Positions 7,565 through 15,180 of a stretch of DNA of 33,304 nucleotides are shown here, in pieces. A program made the translations under genes and the position numbers. Where the stretch lies: assembly GCA_003220935.1 (NCBI GenBank), contig QHTT01000103.1:1-33304 (forward strand). Reading direction: 5' to 3'. Within the stretch, counting starts at the first letter, position 1, and each line of letters opens with the position of its first letter. The notes beneath the pieces were generated by a model. That model saw only the letters and a list, made by a program, of their open reading frames with translations, had not been told where the DNA came from and made no database searches. The stretch is from Gemmatimonadota bacterium. Lineage in GTDB: Bacteria > Gemmatimonadota > Gemmatimonadetes > Gemmatimonadales > GWC2-71-9.

Positions 7565-7924
7565 ATGGCGCAGAAGGAGCCGACCTACAGCGATGTCGAG
7601 GTCGAGCAGAAGCTGAAGGAGTTCCCCGGCTGGTGGTACGAGGACGGCTGGATCCGTCGCACCTATAAGACAGACGGCTGGCCGACCACGCTGATGTTGG
7701 TGAACGCGATTGGCTACTTCTCCGAGGCGGCGTACCACCATCCGGATCTGTCGGTCACGTGGGGCCGGGTGATCGTGAAGCTCCAGAACCACGCCGCCGG
7801 CGGGATTACCGACAAGGACTTCGAGCTGGCGCGCAAGATCGAGGAATCGGTGCTGTGGCGCCCGAAGGGCGGCGCCCTCGAGGGCACGCCGAACAAGTTC
7901 GTGCGCTCGGGCGACCCGCGGTGA
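7565..7924 (+). CDS. Pterin-4a-carbinolamine dehydratase family protein
   Basis: A 119-residue member of the PCD/DCoH family. It has the signature EAAYHHPDLSVTWGRVIVKL followed by NHAAGGITDKD, with H58, H59 and H76 in the active-site positions and Asp at the usual C-terminal spot. PCD dehydrates 4a-hydroxy-tetrahydropterins. Versions without an aromatic hydroxylase partner occur in pterin and molybdopterin contexts. Here, inside an H4MPT gene set, it may act on or protect reduced pterin intermediates. AAGGAG lies shortly before the ATG. The stop overlaps the next gene's GTG start by 4 nt. The C-terminal tail after RKIEESVLW, about 21 residues, is longer than in minimal PCDs. Confidence 0.88.
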   Translation: MAQKEPTYSDVEVEQKLKEFPGWWYEDGWIRRTYKTDGWPTTLMLVNAIGYFSEAAYHHPDLSVTWGRVIVKLQNHAAGGITDKDFELARKIEESVLWRPKGGALEGTPNKFVRSGDPR

Positions 7925-9360
7925 CGCCCGCCCCGGCGGACGCCGGACCGCGGCGAGTGCTCTTCGTCACGGGCAAGCTCGCCGAGCCCGCGCTCCGCCG
8001 CACGCTGGCCGAGATGGCGCCGGCGTTCGCCTACGACATCGCGGTCATGAAGATCACGGTGGCAGCCCTGATGACGACGCCGTGGATCGCGCGCTTCCTG
8101 GCGGTACCGCCGGGCACCGACCTCGTGCTGATCCCGGGGCTGTGCGAGGGAGAGGGCGCCGTCCTCGCGGAGCGCGTCGGAGTGCGCGTGGAGAAGGGGC
8201 CGAAGGACCTGCGCCAGATCCCCGAGTATTTCGGCCGCGCCGCGCTCGTGCGGGAGTATGGGGCCTACGACATCGAAATCGTGGCCGAGGTGAACAACGC
8301 CCCCCGGCTCGCACGCGCCGCGCTGCGGCGCGAGGCCGAGCATTACCGGGCGAGTGGCGCCGATGTCATCGACATCGGCTGCACCCCCGGCCGCGCCTTC
8401 CCCGAGCTTGCGGACGTGGTGCGGGAGCTCGTGGGCGCCGGGATGCGGGTGAGCGTCGACTCCTTCGATGTGGACGAGATCGCTACGGCGGTGGCGGCCG
8501 GGGCGGAGCTCGTGCTGTCCGTCAACCAGTCCAACCTCGACGTCGCACGGGACCTCGCGGGCACGAAGACACGCGTGGTCGTGATCCCAGACTTCGGCCA
8601 GGGCCTCGAGACGCTAGAGCCGAGCATCGCGGCGCTCGAGCGCTGGGGCGTGACGTACCTGATCGACCCCGTCATCGAGCCGATCGGCTTCGGCTTTTTC
8701 GCCTCGCTCGAGCGCTTCGCCGCCGTCCGCCGCCGCTACCCCACCGCGCCGCTGTTCATGGGCATCGGCAACATCACCGAGCTCACTGCGGCCGACACGA
8801 CGGGGGTGAACGCCTTGCTGATCGCGATCTGCGCGGAGCTGGGCGTGCGAGCGGTCCTCACGACCGAGGTCATCCCCTGGGCCCACGGCGTGGTGCGTGA
8901 AGTCGACATCGCGCGTCGCCTCATGCACCACGCCGTCAGGCAAAAGTCGCTCCCCAAGGGCGTGGACGACCGTCTGGTCACGCTCAAGGATCCCACGATC
9001 CTCGCCTACCGCGAGACAGAGCTGCGCGAGCTGCAGGCCAGAGTGACCGACCCGAACTTTCGGATCTTCGCCGATCGCGACGTCATCACCGTCTTCAACG
9101 ACGAGCTGTTTGTGCGGGGAACCGACATCCAGGAGATCTTTGCCCGGCTTGGCGTCGACGAGGCCACCCACGCCTTCTACCTCGGTCGCGAGCTGATGAA
9201 GGCGCAGCTCGCGCTCACCCTCGGCAAGAACTACCGGCAAGAGGGGGCACTGCAGTGGGGGTACCTCACGCCCCCGGACGACCGCGGCCCCGCGCACGTG
9301 AAGCTCACGCCCCGGTCCAAACGATCCCGCGAGCGCCGCAAGGCGGAAGGCGGAGCGTGA
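7921..9360 (+). CDS. Dihydropteroate synthase-like protein (DUF6513 type)
   Basis: A 479-residue protein starting at GTG 7921, which overlaps the previous stop (GTGA). An N-terminal domain (VLFVTGKLAEPALRRTL) precedes a pterin-binding barrel with GADVIDIGCTPGR, MRVSVDSFDVDEI, LVLSVNQSN and PLFMGIGNITEL. This matches the archaeal-type dihydropteroate-synthase-like family, not folP. In H4MPT synthesis such a protein is the candidate that joins the activated hydroxymethyl-dihydropterin to beta-ribofuranosylaminobenzene phosphate; that reaction is inferred from family and neighbours. A C-terminal domain of about 150 residues (TEVIPWAHGVVRE onward) is specific to this family. The operon position between a pterin enzyme and pabB fits this junction of the two branches. 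Confidence 0.85.
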   Translation: MTPAPADAGPRRVLFVTGKLAEPALRRTLAEMAPAFAYDIAVMKITVAALMTTPWIARFLAVPPGTDLVLIPGLCEGEGAVLAERVGVRVEKGPKDLRQIPEYFGRAALVREYGAYDIEIVAEVNNAPRLARAALRREAEHYRASGADVIDIGCTPGRAFPELADVVRELVGAGMRVSVDSFDVDEIATAVAAGAELVLSVNQSNLDVARDLAGTKTRVVVIPDFGQGLETLEPSIAALERWGVTYLIDPVIEPIGFGFFASLERFAAVRRRYPTAPLFMGIGNITELTAADTTGVNALLIAICAELGVRAVLTTEVIPWAHGVVREVDIARRLMHHAVRQKSLPKGVDDRLVTLKDPTILAYRETELRELQARVTDPNFRIFADRDVITVFNDELFVRGTDIQEIFARLGVDEATHAFYLGRELMKAQLALTLGKNYRQEGALQWGYLTPPDDRGPAHVKLTPRSKRSRERRKAEGGA

Positions 9361-10841
9361 GCGACGTCGTGCCCGTGGTCGAAGAGCTCGTCCCCGCCCC
9401 CGATCCCGTTGAGACGTGCGCGCGGTTCGCGGACCTGCCCTTCCTGGTCTTCCTCGACAGCGCGACGCACCCGGAGCAGGCCGGCCGGTACTCCTTCCTC
9501 GTCGCGGACCCGGCGACGATCGTGCGCTCGAAGGGTGCGCTTACCCAGCAGCTGGGCGAGGGCCGCTGGACAAGGGTCGCCGCGGATCCCGTGGCTCACG
9601 TAAGTGCCCTGCTCGAGCCGTTCGCGGCGGAGCCGGTCGCCGGCCTCCCGCCGTTCCAAGGCGGGGCGGCGGGCTACGTGGGGTACGACTGGGGAGCCCA
9701 GCTCGAGCGCGTGCCGCGGACGCGCTACGACGACCTCGCAATCCCGGACGTGATGCTGGGTCTGTACGACTGGGTCATCGCCTGGGATCATCAGACGAAG
9801 CGGGCGTGGGTGATTTCGACGGGAATCCCCGAGCAGGGGGCGGCGCGGCGCGAGCGGGCGGCCCGGCGGCTGGCGTTCGTGAAGGAGCGGTTGGCGGAGC
9901 GGCGCTCCGGCGGTCGGAGCGCGGGGGGCGTGCCGGAGCGACTGCGTCGTTTTGTCGCGCAGGCACGCCTCCCGCGCTCCGACCGCCTCGCCGCGCCGTC
10001 CTACCCCGTGCCAGATGTCCCCGGCCTCCGCTCGAACTTCACCCGCGAGGGCTACCTCGACGCCGTCGCGCGCGTCATCGAGTACGTGTACGCCGGCGAC
10101 ATCTTCCAGGCGAACCTGTCGCAGCGACTCGAGGCGCCGCTTGCCGGGACGCCGTTCGAGTTGTACCGCCGCCTGCGGCAGCGCAACCCCGCCCCGTTCG
10201 CGGCGTACCTCGCGTTCGGCGACGTCGTGGTGGTCAGCTCGTCCCCTGAGCGCTTCCTGTGCGTCGACGCTGGCCGCCGCGTCGAAACCCGTCCCATCAA
10301 GGGCACGCGACCGCGTGGGGTCGGCCCGGAGCACGATGCGGCGCTCGCCCTGGCGCTCGCCGAGAGCGACAAGGACAGGGCCGAAAACGTGATGATCGTG
10401 GACCTGCTGCGCAACGACTTGTCACGGGTATGCCAACCCGGCACCGTGCGGGTACCCGAATTGTTCGCACTCGAGCACTACCAAACCGTCCACCACCTCG
10501 TGTCGACGGTCGTGGGAGAGCTCGCGCCCGAGCTCGACGCGCTCGACCTGTTGCGCGCAGCGTTTCCGGGCGGCTCGATCACCGGCGCGCCCAAGGTGCG
10601 GGCGATGCAGATCATCGCGGAGCTCGAGCCTACACAGCGTGGCGTGTATTGCGGCTCGATCGGCTACCTGAGCGCCACCGGGGCCCTCGACTCGAGCATC
10701 GTGATTCGGACCTATCTGGTGGTCGGCCGCGACGTCTATTTTCAGGTCGGCGGCGGCATCGTGGCCGATTCGGACCCAGAGCAGGAGTACCGGGAGACGC
10801 TCGACAAGGCCCGCGGCTTGATCGCCGCCCTCAAGTCATGA
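9357..10841 (+). CDS. pabB: Aminodeoxychorismate synthase component I
   Basis: A 494-residue chorismate-utilising enzyme. The N-terminal domain contains AGRYSFLVADP and AAGYVGYDWG. The C-terminal catalytic domain has the PIKGTRPRG motif, whose Lys (K315) is characteristic of aminodeoxychorismate synthase rather than anthranilate synthase. It also has ENVMIVDLLRNDLSRV and FPGGSITGAPKVRAM. It converts chorismate and ammonia to 4-amino-4-deoxychorismate, the precursor of p-aminobenzoate. Here p-aminobenzoate is the substrate of beta-RFAP synthase encoded two genes downstream, so this copy probably serves H4MPT, perhaps folate too. The start is GTG overlapping the upstream TGA. It is coupled to pabA by ATGA. 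The lyase PabC is not seen. Confidence 0.92.
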   Translation: MSDVVPVVEELVPAPDPVETCARFADLPFLVFLDSATHPEQAGRYSFLVADPATIVRSKGALTQQLGEGRWTRVAADPVAHVSALLEPFAAEPVAGLPPFQGGAAGYVGYDWGAQLERVPRTRYDDLAIPDVMLGLYDWVIAWDHQTKRAWVISTGIPEQGAARRERAARRLAFVKERLAERRSGGRSAGGVPERLRRFVAQARLPRSDRLAAPSYPVPDVPGLRSNFTREGYLDAVARVIEYVYAGDIFQANLSQRLEAPLAGTPFELYRRLRQRNPAPFAAYLAFGDVVVVSSSPERFLCVDAGRRVETRPIKGTRPRGVGPEHDAALALALAESDKDRAENVMIVDLLRNDLSRVCQPGTVRVPELFALEHYQTVHHLVSTVVGELAPELDALDLLRAAFPGGSITGAPKVRAMQIIAELEPTQRGVYCGSIGYLSATGALDSSIVIRTYLVVGRDVYFQVGGGIVADSDPEQEYRETLDKARGLIAALKS

Positions 10842-11542
10842 TCCTGCTCATCGACAACTACGACTCCTTCGTCTACAACCTCGCCCGCTACGTGCGCGAG
10901 CTCGGGGAGGAGACAGTTGTCCGACGCCATGACGCCACGTCGTACGAGGAGATCGAGCAGTTCCGACCATCACACATCATCATCTCCCCCGGTCCGTGCT
11001 CGCCCGGCGAGGCGGGGATCTCCACAGACGTGGTGCGGCGGTTCGGTTCCACGACGCCCATCCTCGGCGTCTGTCTGGGCCACCAGTGCATCGGGGCGGC
11101 CTACGGAGCGGGGATCGTGCGCGCCGGCCGCCCCATGCACGGCAAGGCGTCGCGCATCCGTCACGCCGGACGGGGGATCTTCGCCGGGCTCCCCAACCCG
11201 TTTCGGGCGGCGCGCTACCACTCCCTCGTCGTGGCGCGGGCCGGCCTACCGCCGGAGCTCTCCGTGATTGCCACAGCCGAGGACGGCGAGATCATGGCGG
11301 TCGAGCACGTGCGCCACCCGGTGATCGGCCTCCAGTTTCATCCTGAATCGGTGCTCACCGAACACGGGTACCTCCTGCTCGACCGCTTCCTCCACGGCGC
11401 GACCGCGCGCACCGACTGGCTCCCTGACCGCGCCGACGGCGCGCGCGCACCGCCCCCTCCGCCCCCTCCCGCCCCCCTGCTCCCCGAACGGGCGCCGGGG
11501 ATCGCGCCGCCCCCGCCGCCCCCCGCGGAATTGGTGCGGTGA
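10838..11542 (+). CDS. pabA: Aminodeoxychorismate synthase component II (glutamine amidotransferase)
   Basis: A 234-residue class I glutamine amidotransferase. It starts MILLIDNYDSFVYNLARY, has HIIISPGPCSPGEAG (oxyanion region), GVCLGHQCIG with the nucleophile C79, and LQFHPESVLTEHG with H168 and E170. It supplies ammonia to PabB; the same protein could also serve TrpE. The ATG overlaps the pabB stop by 4 nt. The family normally ends near residue 195. Here about 30 extra residues form a Pro/Ala-rich tail made of proline runs, encoded by a C-rich simple tract (11451–11526), which is unlikely to be needed for catalysis. The stop overlaps the DUF447 gene start (GTGA). Confidence 0.92.
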   Translation: MILLIDNYDSFVYNLARYVRELGEETVVRRHDATSYEEIEQFRPSHIIISPGPCSPGEAGISTDVVRRFGSTTPILGVCLGHQCIGAAYGAGIVRAGRPMHGKASRIRHAGRGIFAGLPNPFRAARYHSLVVARAGLPPELSVIATAEDGEIMAVEHVRHPVIGLQFHPESVLTEHGYLLLDRFLHGATARTDWLPDRADGARAPPPPPPPAPLLPERAPGIAPPPPPPAELVR

Positions 11543-12114
11543 TCATCGAGTCGATTCTCACGACCCTCGATCCCGCCGGGACGGCCAACTTCGCGCCGAT
11601 GGGCGTCGAATGGGGCGAGCAGGAGATCGTCATCAAGCCGTTTCTCGAGACCACGACGTTCAAGAATCTCCGCGACACCGGGGCGGCCGTCGTGAACCTG
11701 ACGGACGACGTCATGCTGTTCGCGCAGGGCGCGATCGCCACCGTCCAGTTCCCGGCGGTCCCGGCGACCGCCGTCCGCGGCGTCGTGCTCGAGGCGGCGT
11801 GCTCCTGGCGAGAGGTCAAGGTGCACTCGCTCGACGCCACCCCGCCGCGCGCGCGCGTCGTGACCGTCGTAGCGCACCGGGGGTTCAGGCGCGAGTTCCT
11901 CGGCTTCAACCGGGCGCGCCACGCCGTGCTCGAGGCTGCGATCCTGGCGACACGCACCCATCTCCTGGCGGCCGAGCAGGTCCGCGATGAGTTCGCGCGG
12001 CTGCAGGTGATCGTGGACAAGACGGCGGGTCCGCGCGAGCGCGACGCGATGGCGCTGCTCTCGGACTACGTGCACATCGCGCCGTCCGGGCGTACCGAGA
12101 CCGCGTCGCGATGA
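11539..12114 (+). CDS. DUF447 family flavin-binding split-barrel protein
   Basis: A 191-residue protein starting at GTG. Its opening VIIESILTTLDPAGTANFAPMGVEW and the EIVIKPFLETTTFKNLR segment match the DUF447 family, a flavoredoxin-like split barrel. The second half includes VTVVAHRGFRREFLGFNRARHAVLEAA. DUF447 genes occur in methanogens and in methylotrophs with H4MPT, so the family belongs to this cofactor set. It may be a flavin-dependent reductase of a pterin intermediate, but the reaction is unproven. It is joined by 4-nt overlaps to pabA upstream and the beta-RFAP synthase gene downstream (ATGA). Confidence 0.85.
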   Translation: MIIESILTTLDPAGTANFAPMGVEWGEQEIVIKPFLETTTFKNLRDTGAAVVNLTDDVMLFAQGAIATVQFPAVPATAVRGVVLEAACSWREVKVHSLDATPPRARVVTVVAHRGFRREFLGFNRARHAVLEAAILATRTHLLAAEQVRDEFARLQVIVDKTAGPRERDAMALLSDYVHIAPSGRTETASR

Positions 12115-13088
12115 GCGAACGCGCGTCCCCCGTGTTCGTGGAGGCGCCGGCCCGGCTGCATTTCGGGGTCCTCGATCTGCGGGGCGACCTGGGACGGCGC
12201 TTCGGCGGCATTGGGGCAGCGGTCCCCGCGCCGTCGCTGCTGCTCGAGGCGCGCCCCGCCCCTGAGCTTCGCGCGGAAGGCCCCGACGCGACCCGGGCGC
12301 TCGCGTTCGCCCAGCGCTTCGCCGCTCACCACGGCATCCAGCCCCGCGTGCACTTCTGCCTGCACCGCACCATTCCCGCGCATGCGGGGCTCGGGTCGGG
12401 CACGCAGCTCGCCCTGGCGGTGGCGCGCGCCACAGCCGAGCTGTACGCGCTGCCGACGGATGCGCCGGCCCTGGCGCGCGCCGTCGACCGGGGGCGGCGG
12501 TCGGCGGTCGGTCTGTGGACGTTCGCGTACGGTGGGCTCGTGCTCGAGGGCGGGCGCAGACCGGGCGACGACGCGCCCGCCCCGCTCCTCGCCCGGCTGG
12601 CGATTCCCGCAGCGTGGCGCTGCGTGGTCGTCGTCCCCGCGGGGAAGCCCGGGCTCGCGGGTGACGAAGAGGCGGCGGCATTCGGGCGGCTACCGCCGCC
12701 GGCCGCGAGCGAGGTGGCGCGCATCGCGCACCTCGTGCTGATGCAGCTGCTCCCTGCCGTGGCCGTGGCCGACTTGCCCGCGTTCGGGGCGGCGCTGACC
12801 GAGGTGCAGCGCATCACGGGGGGGTGGTTCGCGCCGGCCCAGGGCGGTGTGTTTGCACCGGGCGAGACGGGCGAGCTCGTCGAGCGGCTGCGGCAGTGGG
12901 GAGCGATCGGCGTGGGCCAGAGCTCCTGGGGGCCGGCCGCTTACGGGATCGTGGAGGACGCGGCTGCGTCCCAGGCGCTCGCGGCGCGGGTCCGGGCCGT
13001 CCTCGGCGCCGGCGGGACCGTGTATGAAGCCGGGTTCAGCGGCGCCGGAGCGCGCGTATGGCGCGGGGCGAGCCCCGTTTCAATCTGA
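12111..13088 (+). CDS. Beta-ribofuranosylaminobenzene 5'-phosphate synthase
   Basis: A 325-residue GHMP-fold protein with ARLHFGVLDLRG at the N-terminus and the glycine-rich GHMP loop IPAHAGLGSGTQLALA (from residue 88). It also has RSAVGLWTFAYGG and the C-terminal GVGQSSWGPAAYG block typical of beta-RFAP synthases. The enzyme decarboxylates p-aminobenzoate while joining it to phosphoribosyl pyrophosphate, the committed step of H4MPT synthesis (MptG in methanogens). It is last in the chain of coupled genes and lies just before the xoxF promoter. A small G/C hairpin (13064–13077) followed by TTT lies inside the last codons and might weakly terminate transcription. Confidence 0.92.
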   Translation: MSERASPVFVEAPARLHFGVLDLRGDLGRRFGGIGAAVPAPSLLLEARPAPELRAEGPDATRALAFAQRFAAHHGIQPRVHFCLHRTIPAHAGLGSGTQLALAVARATAELYALPTDAPALARAVDRGRRSAVGLWTFAYGGLVLEGGRRPGDDAPAPLLARLAIPAAWRCVVVVPAGKPGLAGDEEAAAFGRLPPPAASEVARIAHLVLMQLLPAVAVADLPAFGAALTEVQRITGGWFAPAQGGVFAPGETGELVERLRQWGAIGVGQSSWGPAAYGIVEDAAASQALAARVRAVLGAGGTVYEAGFSGAGARVWRGASPVSI

Positions 13089-13110
13089 AAAGGTGGGCTT
13101 TTGGGGTCGA

Positions 13111-13139
13111 TTGACAGTGCCTGCACCTGGGGATATAAC
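13111..13139 (+). promoter_or_regulatory. Sigma-70-type promoter for xoxF
   Basis: TTGACA (13111–13116), a 17-nt spacer and TATAAC (13134–13139) form a near-consensus promoter, strong for so GC-rich a chromosome. Transcription would start near 13146 and leave a leader of about 158 nt before xoxF. The gap 13089–13303 contains no gene; besides this promoter it holds short imperfect inverted repeats around 13171–13202 and 13220–13243 whose role is unclear. Confidence 0.75.
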
Positions 13140-13303
13140 CACTATCCCTGGAAGCTATTCCTGGCTGGAGGTAGTTCGGACGATGGCTGTGGCCTGTCGG
13201 GAACGCGCGCCCCCGGACGTTGCTCACGAGGGTTAGCAAGGCTGACAGGCAAGTTGCGTGAACCGTTTTTCTCTCCACCCTCATCCTCAACATGAGGTCA
13301 GCT

Positions 13304-15067
13304 ATGAACCGCTTCAAACTGCTGTCCGGCGGAATCGCGGCGAGCATGATGGTGCTCACGGCGTCCGCCGTCGCCCAGGGTCCGGGCGAGTGGACGATGA
13401 CGGGTCGGACGTACGACCTGCAGCGGTATAGTCCGCTCACCCAGATCAACAAGGCGAACGTGAAGGGCCTCAAGGCCGCGTGGACGTTCTCGACCGGTGT
13501 CCTGAACGGCCACGAGGGAAATCCGCTGGTGTTCAACAACGTCATGTACGTGCACAGCGCGTTCCCCAACATCGTCGCCGCCCTCGATCTGACCAAGCCG
13601 GGCGCGCCGATGATCTGGAGGACCGTGCCGAGCCAACCGCCCGAGGCGAAGGCGATCGCCTGCTGCGACCTGGTGAACCGCGGCCTCGCCTACCATCCGA
13701 GCGGCAAGCTGTTCATCGAGCTGCTGCACGGCGACCTGCTGGCACTCGATGCGAAGACCGGCAAGCAGATCTGGCGCGTCCCGAACGCCGACTACAAGAC
13801 CGGCTCGACGATGACCAACGCTCCGATCGTGATCAAGGACCTCGTGATCGCGGGGATTTCGGGCGGTGAATTCGGCGTGCGCGGGCGGGTGACGGCCTAC
13901 GACGTGAACACCGGCAAGGAAGTATGGCGCGCCTACTCGACCGGCCCCGATGCCGAAGTGAAGATCGTGGGCGACGCGAACCCCAACTACCCGTCGATGC
14001 GCGGCAAGGATCTGGGCGTCTCGACATGGCAGGGGGATGAGTGGCAGCACGGCGGCGGAACCACGTGGGGCTGGTACTCCTATGATCCGCAGCTGAACCT
14101 GTTCTACTACAGCACGGGCAACCCGGGGACGTGGAACCCCGATCAGCGGCCCGGCGACAACAAGTGGTCGATGACCATCTTCGCCCGCAATCCGGACAAC
14201 GGCGAAGCGAAGTGGGCGTACCAGATGACGCCGCATGACGAGTGGGATTACGACGGCGTCAATGAAGACGTCCTCGTCGACCTGACGATCGGCGCGAAGC
14301 CGGTGAAGGCGCTGGTGCACTTCGACCGCAACGGCTTCGGCTACACGCTCGACCGGACCAACGGCAAGGTGCTCGTTGCCGAGCCGTTTGGGCAGGTCAA
14401 CTGGGCCTCGAAGATCGACCTGACGACGGGCGTTCCGGTGCGCAATCCGCAGTTCGGGACCACCTCGAAGAAGAACACCGAGGGAATCTGCCCGGCCGCC
14501 ATCGGCTTCAAGGATCAGCAGCCCTCCGCCTACTCGCCGCAAACTCGCCTCTTCTACGTCCCGACGAACAACATCTGCATGGATTACGAGGGCGTCGAGG
14601 TGAAGTACTCGGCCGGTCAGCCCTACGTCGGCGCGATCGTGCGCATGTTCCCGGGCCCGGGCGGCAACCGTGGCGCCTTCATCGCTTGGGATCCGACGGT
14701 GGGGAAGATCAAGTGGTCGATCAAGGAGAACCTCGCCGCGTACGGCGGGGCCTTGGCGACGGCCAGCGGCATCGTGTTCTACGGCACAATGGAAGGCTGG
14801 CTCAAGGCGGTTGATGCGACGACCGGCACCGAGCTGTGGCGGTTCAAGTGCCCGTCGGGCATCATCGGCAACCCGATGACCTACCTCGGGCCGGACGGTA
14901 AGCAGTACATCGCTGTGCTCTCCGGAGTCGGCGGCTGGGCGGGCGCGGGCATCGCGCTCGGCCTCGGCACGGAAGATCCGACGGCGGCGCTGGGCGCCAT
15001 CGGCGCATTCGGCGACTACACAAATATCAGCAACGCCGGCGGTACGCTGTTGGTGTTCGGGCTCTAG
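13304..15067 (+). CDS. xoxF: Lanthanide-dependent methanol dehydrogenase, XoxF type
   Basis: A 587-residue periplasmic PQQ quinoprotein. A signal peptide ends at AVA-Q (about residue 24). Eight-bladed propeller motifs (GKQIWR, GKEVWR, GTELWRF) recur. Key residues are the adjacent Cys pair C120–C121, E189 in GGEFG, N273 in TGNPG, and D315 with D317 in DEWDYDGVNE. The second Asp of DYD is the lanthanide ligand that separates XoxF from calcium-type MxaF, which has Ala there. It oxidises methanol to formaldehyde (some XoxF go to formate) and passes electrons to a cytochrome c. ATG 13304 is preferred over ATG 13292 because GAGGT lies 5 nt before it. It is followed by a long hairpin and the XoxJ–cytochrome gene. 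Confidence 0.93.
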   Translation: MNRFKLLSGGIAASMMVLTASAVAQGPGEWTMTGRTYDLQRYSPLTQINKANVKGLKAAWTFSTGVLNGHEGNPLVFNNVMYVHSAFPNIVAALDLTKPGAPMIWRTVPSQPPEAKAIACCDLVNRGLAYHPSGKLFIELLHGDLLALDAKTGKQIWRVPNADYKTGSTMTNAPIVIKDLVIAGISGGEFGVRGRVTAYDVNTGKEVWRAYSTGPDAEVKIVGDANPNYPSMRGKDLGVSTWQGDEWQHGGGTTWGWYSYDPQLNLFYYSTGNPGTWNPDQRPGDNKWSMTIFARNPDNGEAKWAYQMTPHDEWDYDGVNEDVLVDLTIGAKPVKALVHFDRNGFGYTLDRTNGKVLVAEPFGQVNWASKIDLTTGVPVRNPQFGTTSKKNTEGICPAAIGFKDQQPSAYSPQTRLFYVPTNNICMDYEGVEVKYSAGQPYVGAIVRMFPGPGGNRGAFIAWDPTVGKIKWSIKENLAAYGGALATASGIVFYGTMEGWLKAVDATTGTELWRFKCPSGIIGNPMTYLGPDGKQYIAVLSGVGGWAGAGIALGLGTEDPTAALGAIGAFGDYTNISNAGGTLLVFGL

Positions 15068-15088
15068 TCACGCAGTGAAGGCGTAAGG

Positions 15089-15126
15089 CACCCGGTGCTG
15101 GAGCGAACGCGCTCCGGCACCGGGTG
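15089..15126 (+). terminator. 17-bp hairpin between xoxF and xoxJ–cytochrome gene
   Basis: A 17-bp stem (15089–15105 with 15110–15126) containing one T·G wobble closes an AACG loop. No T-run follows, so it is either a factor-assisted terminator/attenuator or an mRNA 3'-end stabiliser that lets xoxF transcript exceed the downstream message. Confidence 0.6.
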
Positions 15127-15180
15127 TAGCATCTGTACGACACCGCAGCGCTCCGTCCGCTGGACCAGCTAAGGAGAACG

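Noticed and set aside
13064-13080. Terminator at the end of the beta-RFAP synthase gene
   Set aside because: Five-base-pair stem with a 4-nt loop and only three T, inside the last codons; too weak to list as a feature.
13298-14542. A 414-codon minus-strand frame antisense to xoxF
   Set aside because: Arg/Val/His-rich, no motif, no ribosome binding site; a mirror of the xoxF reading frame.
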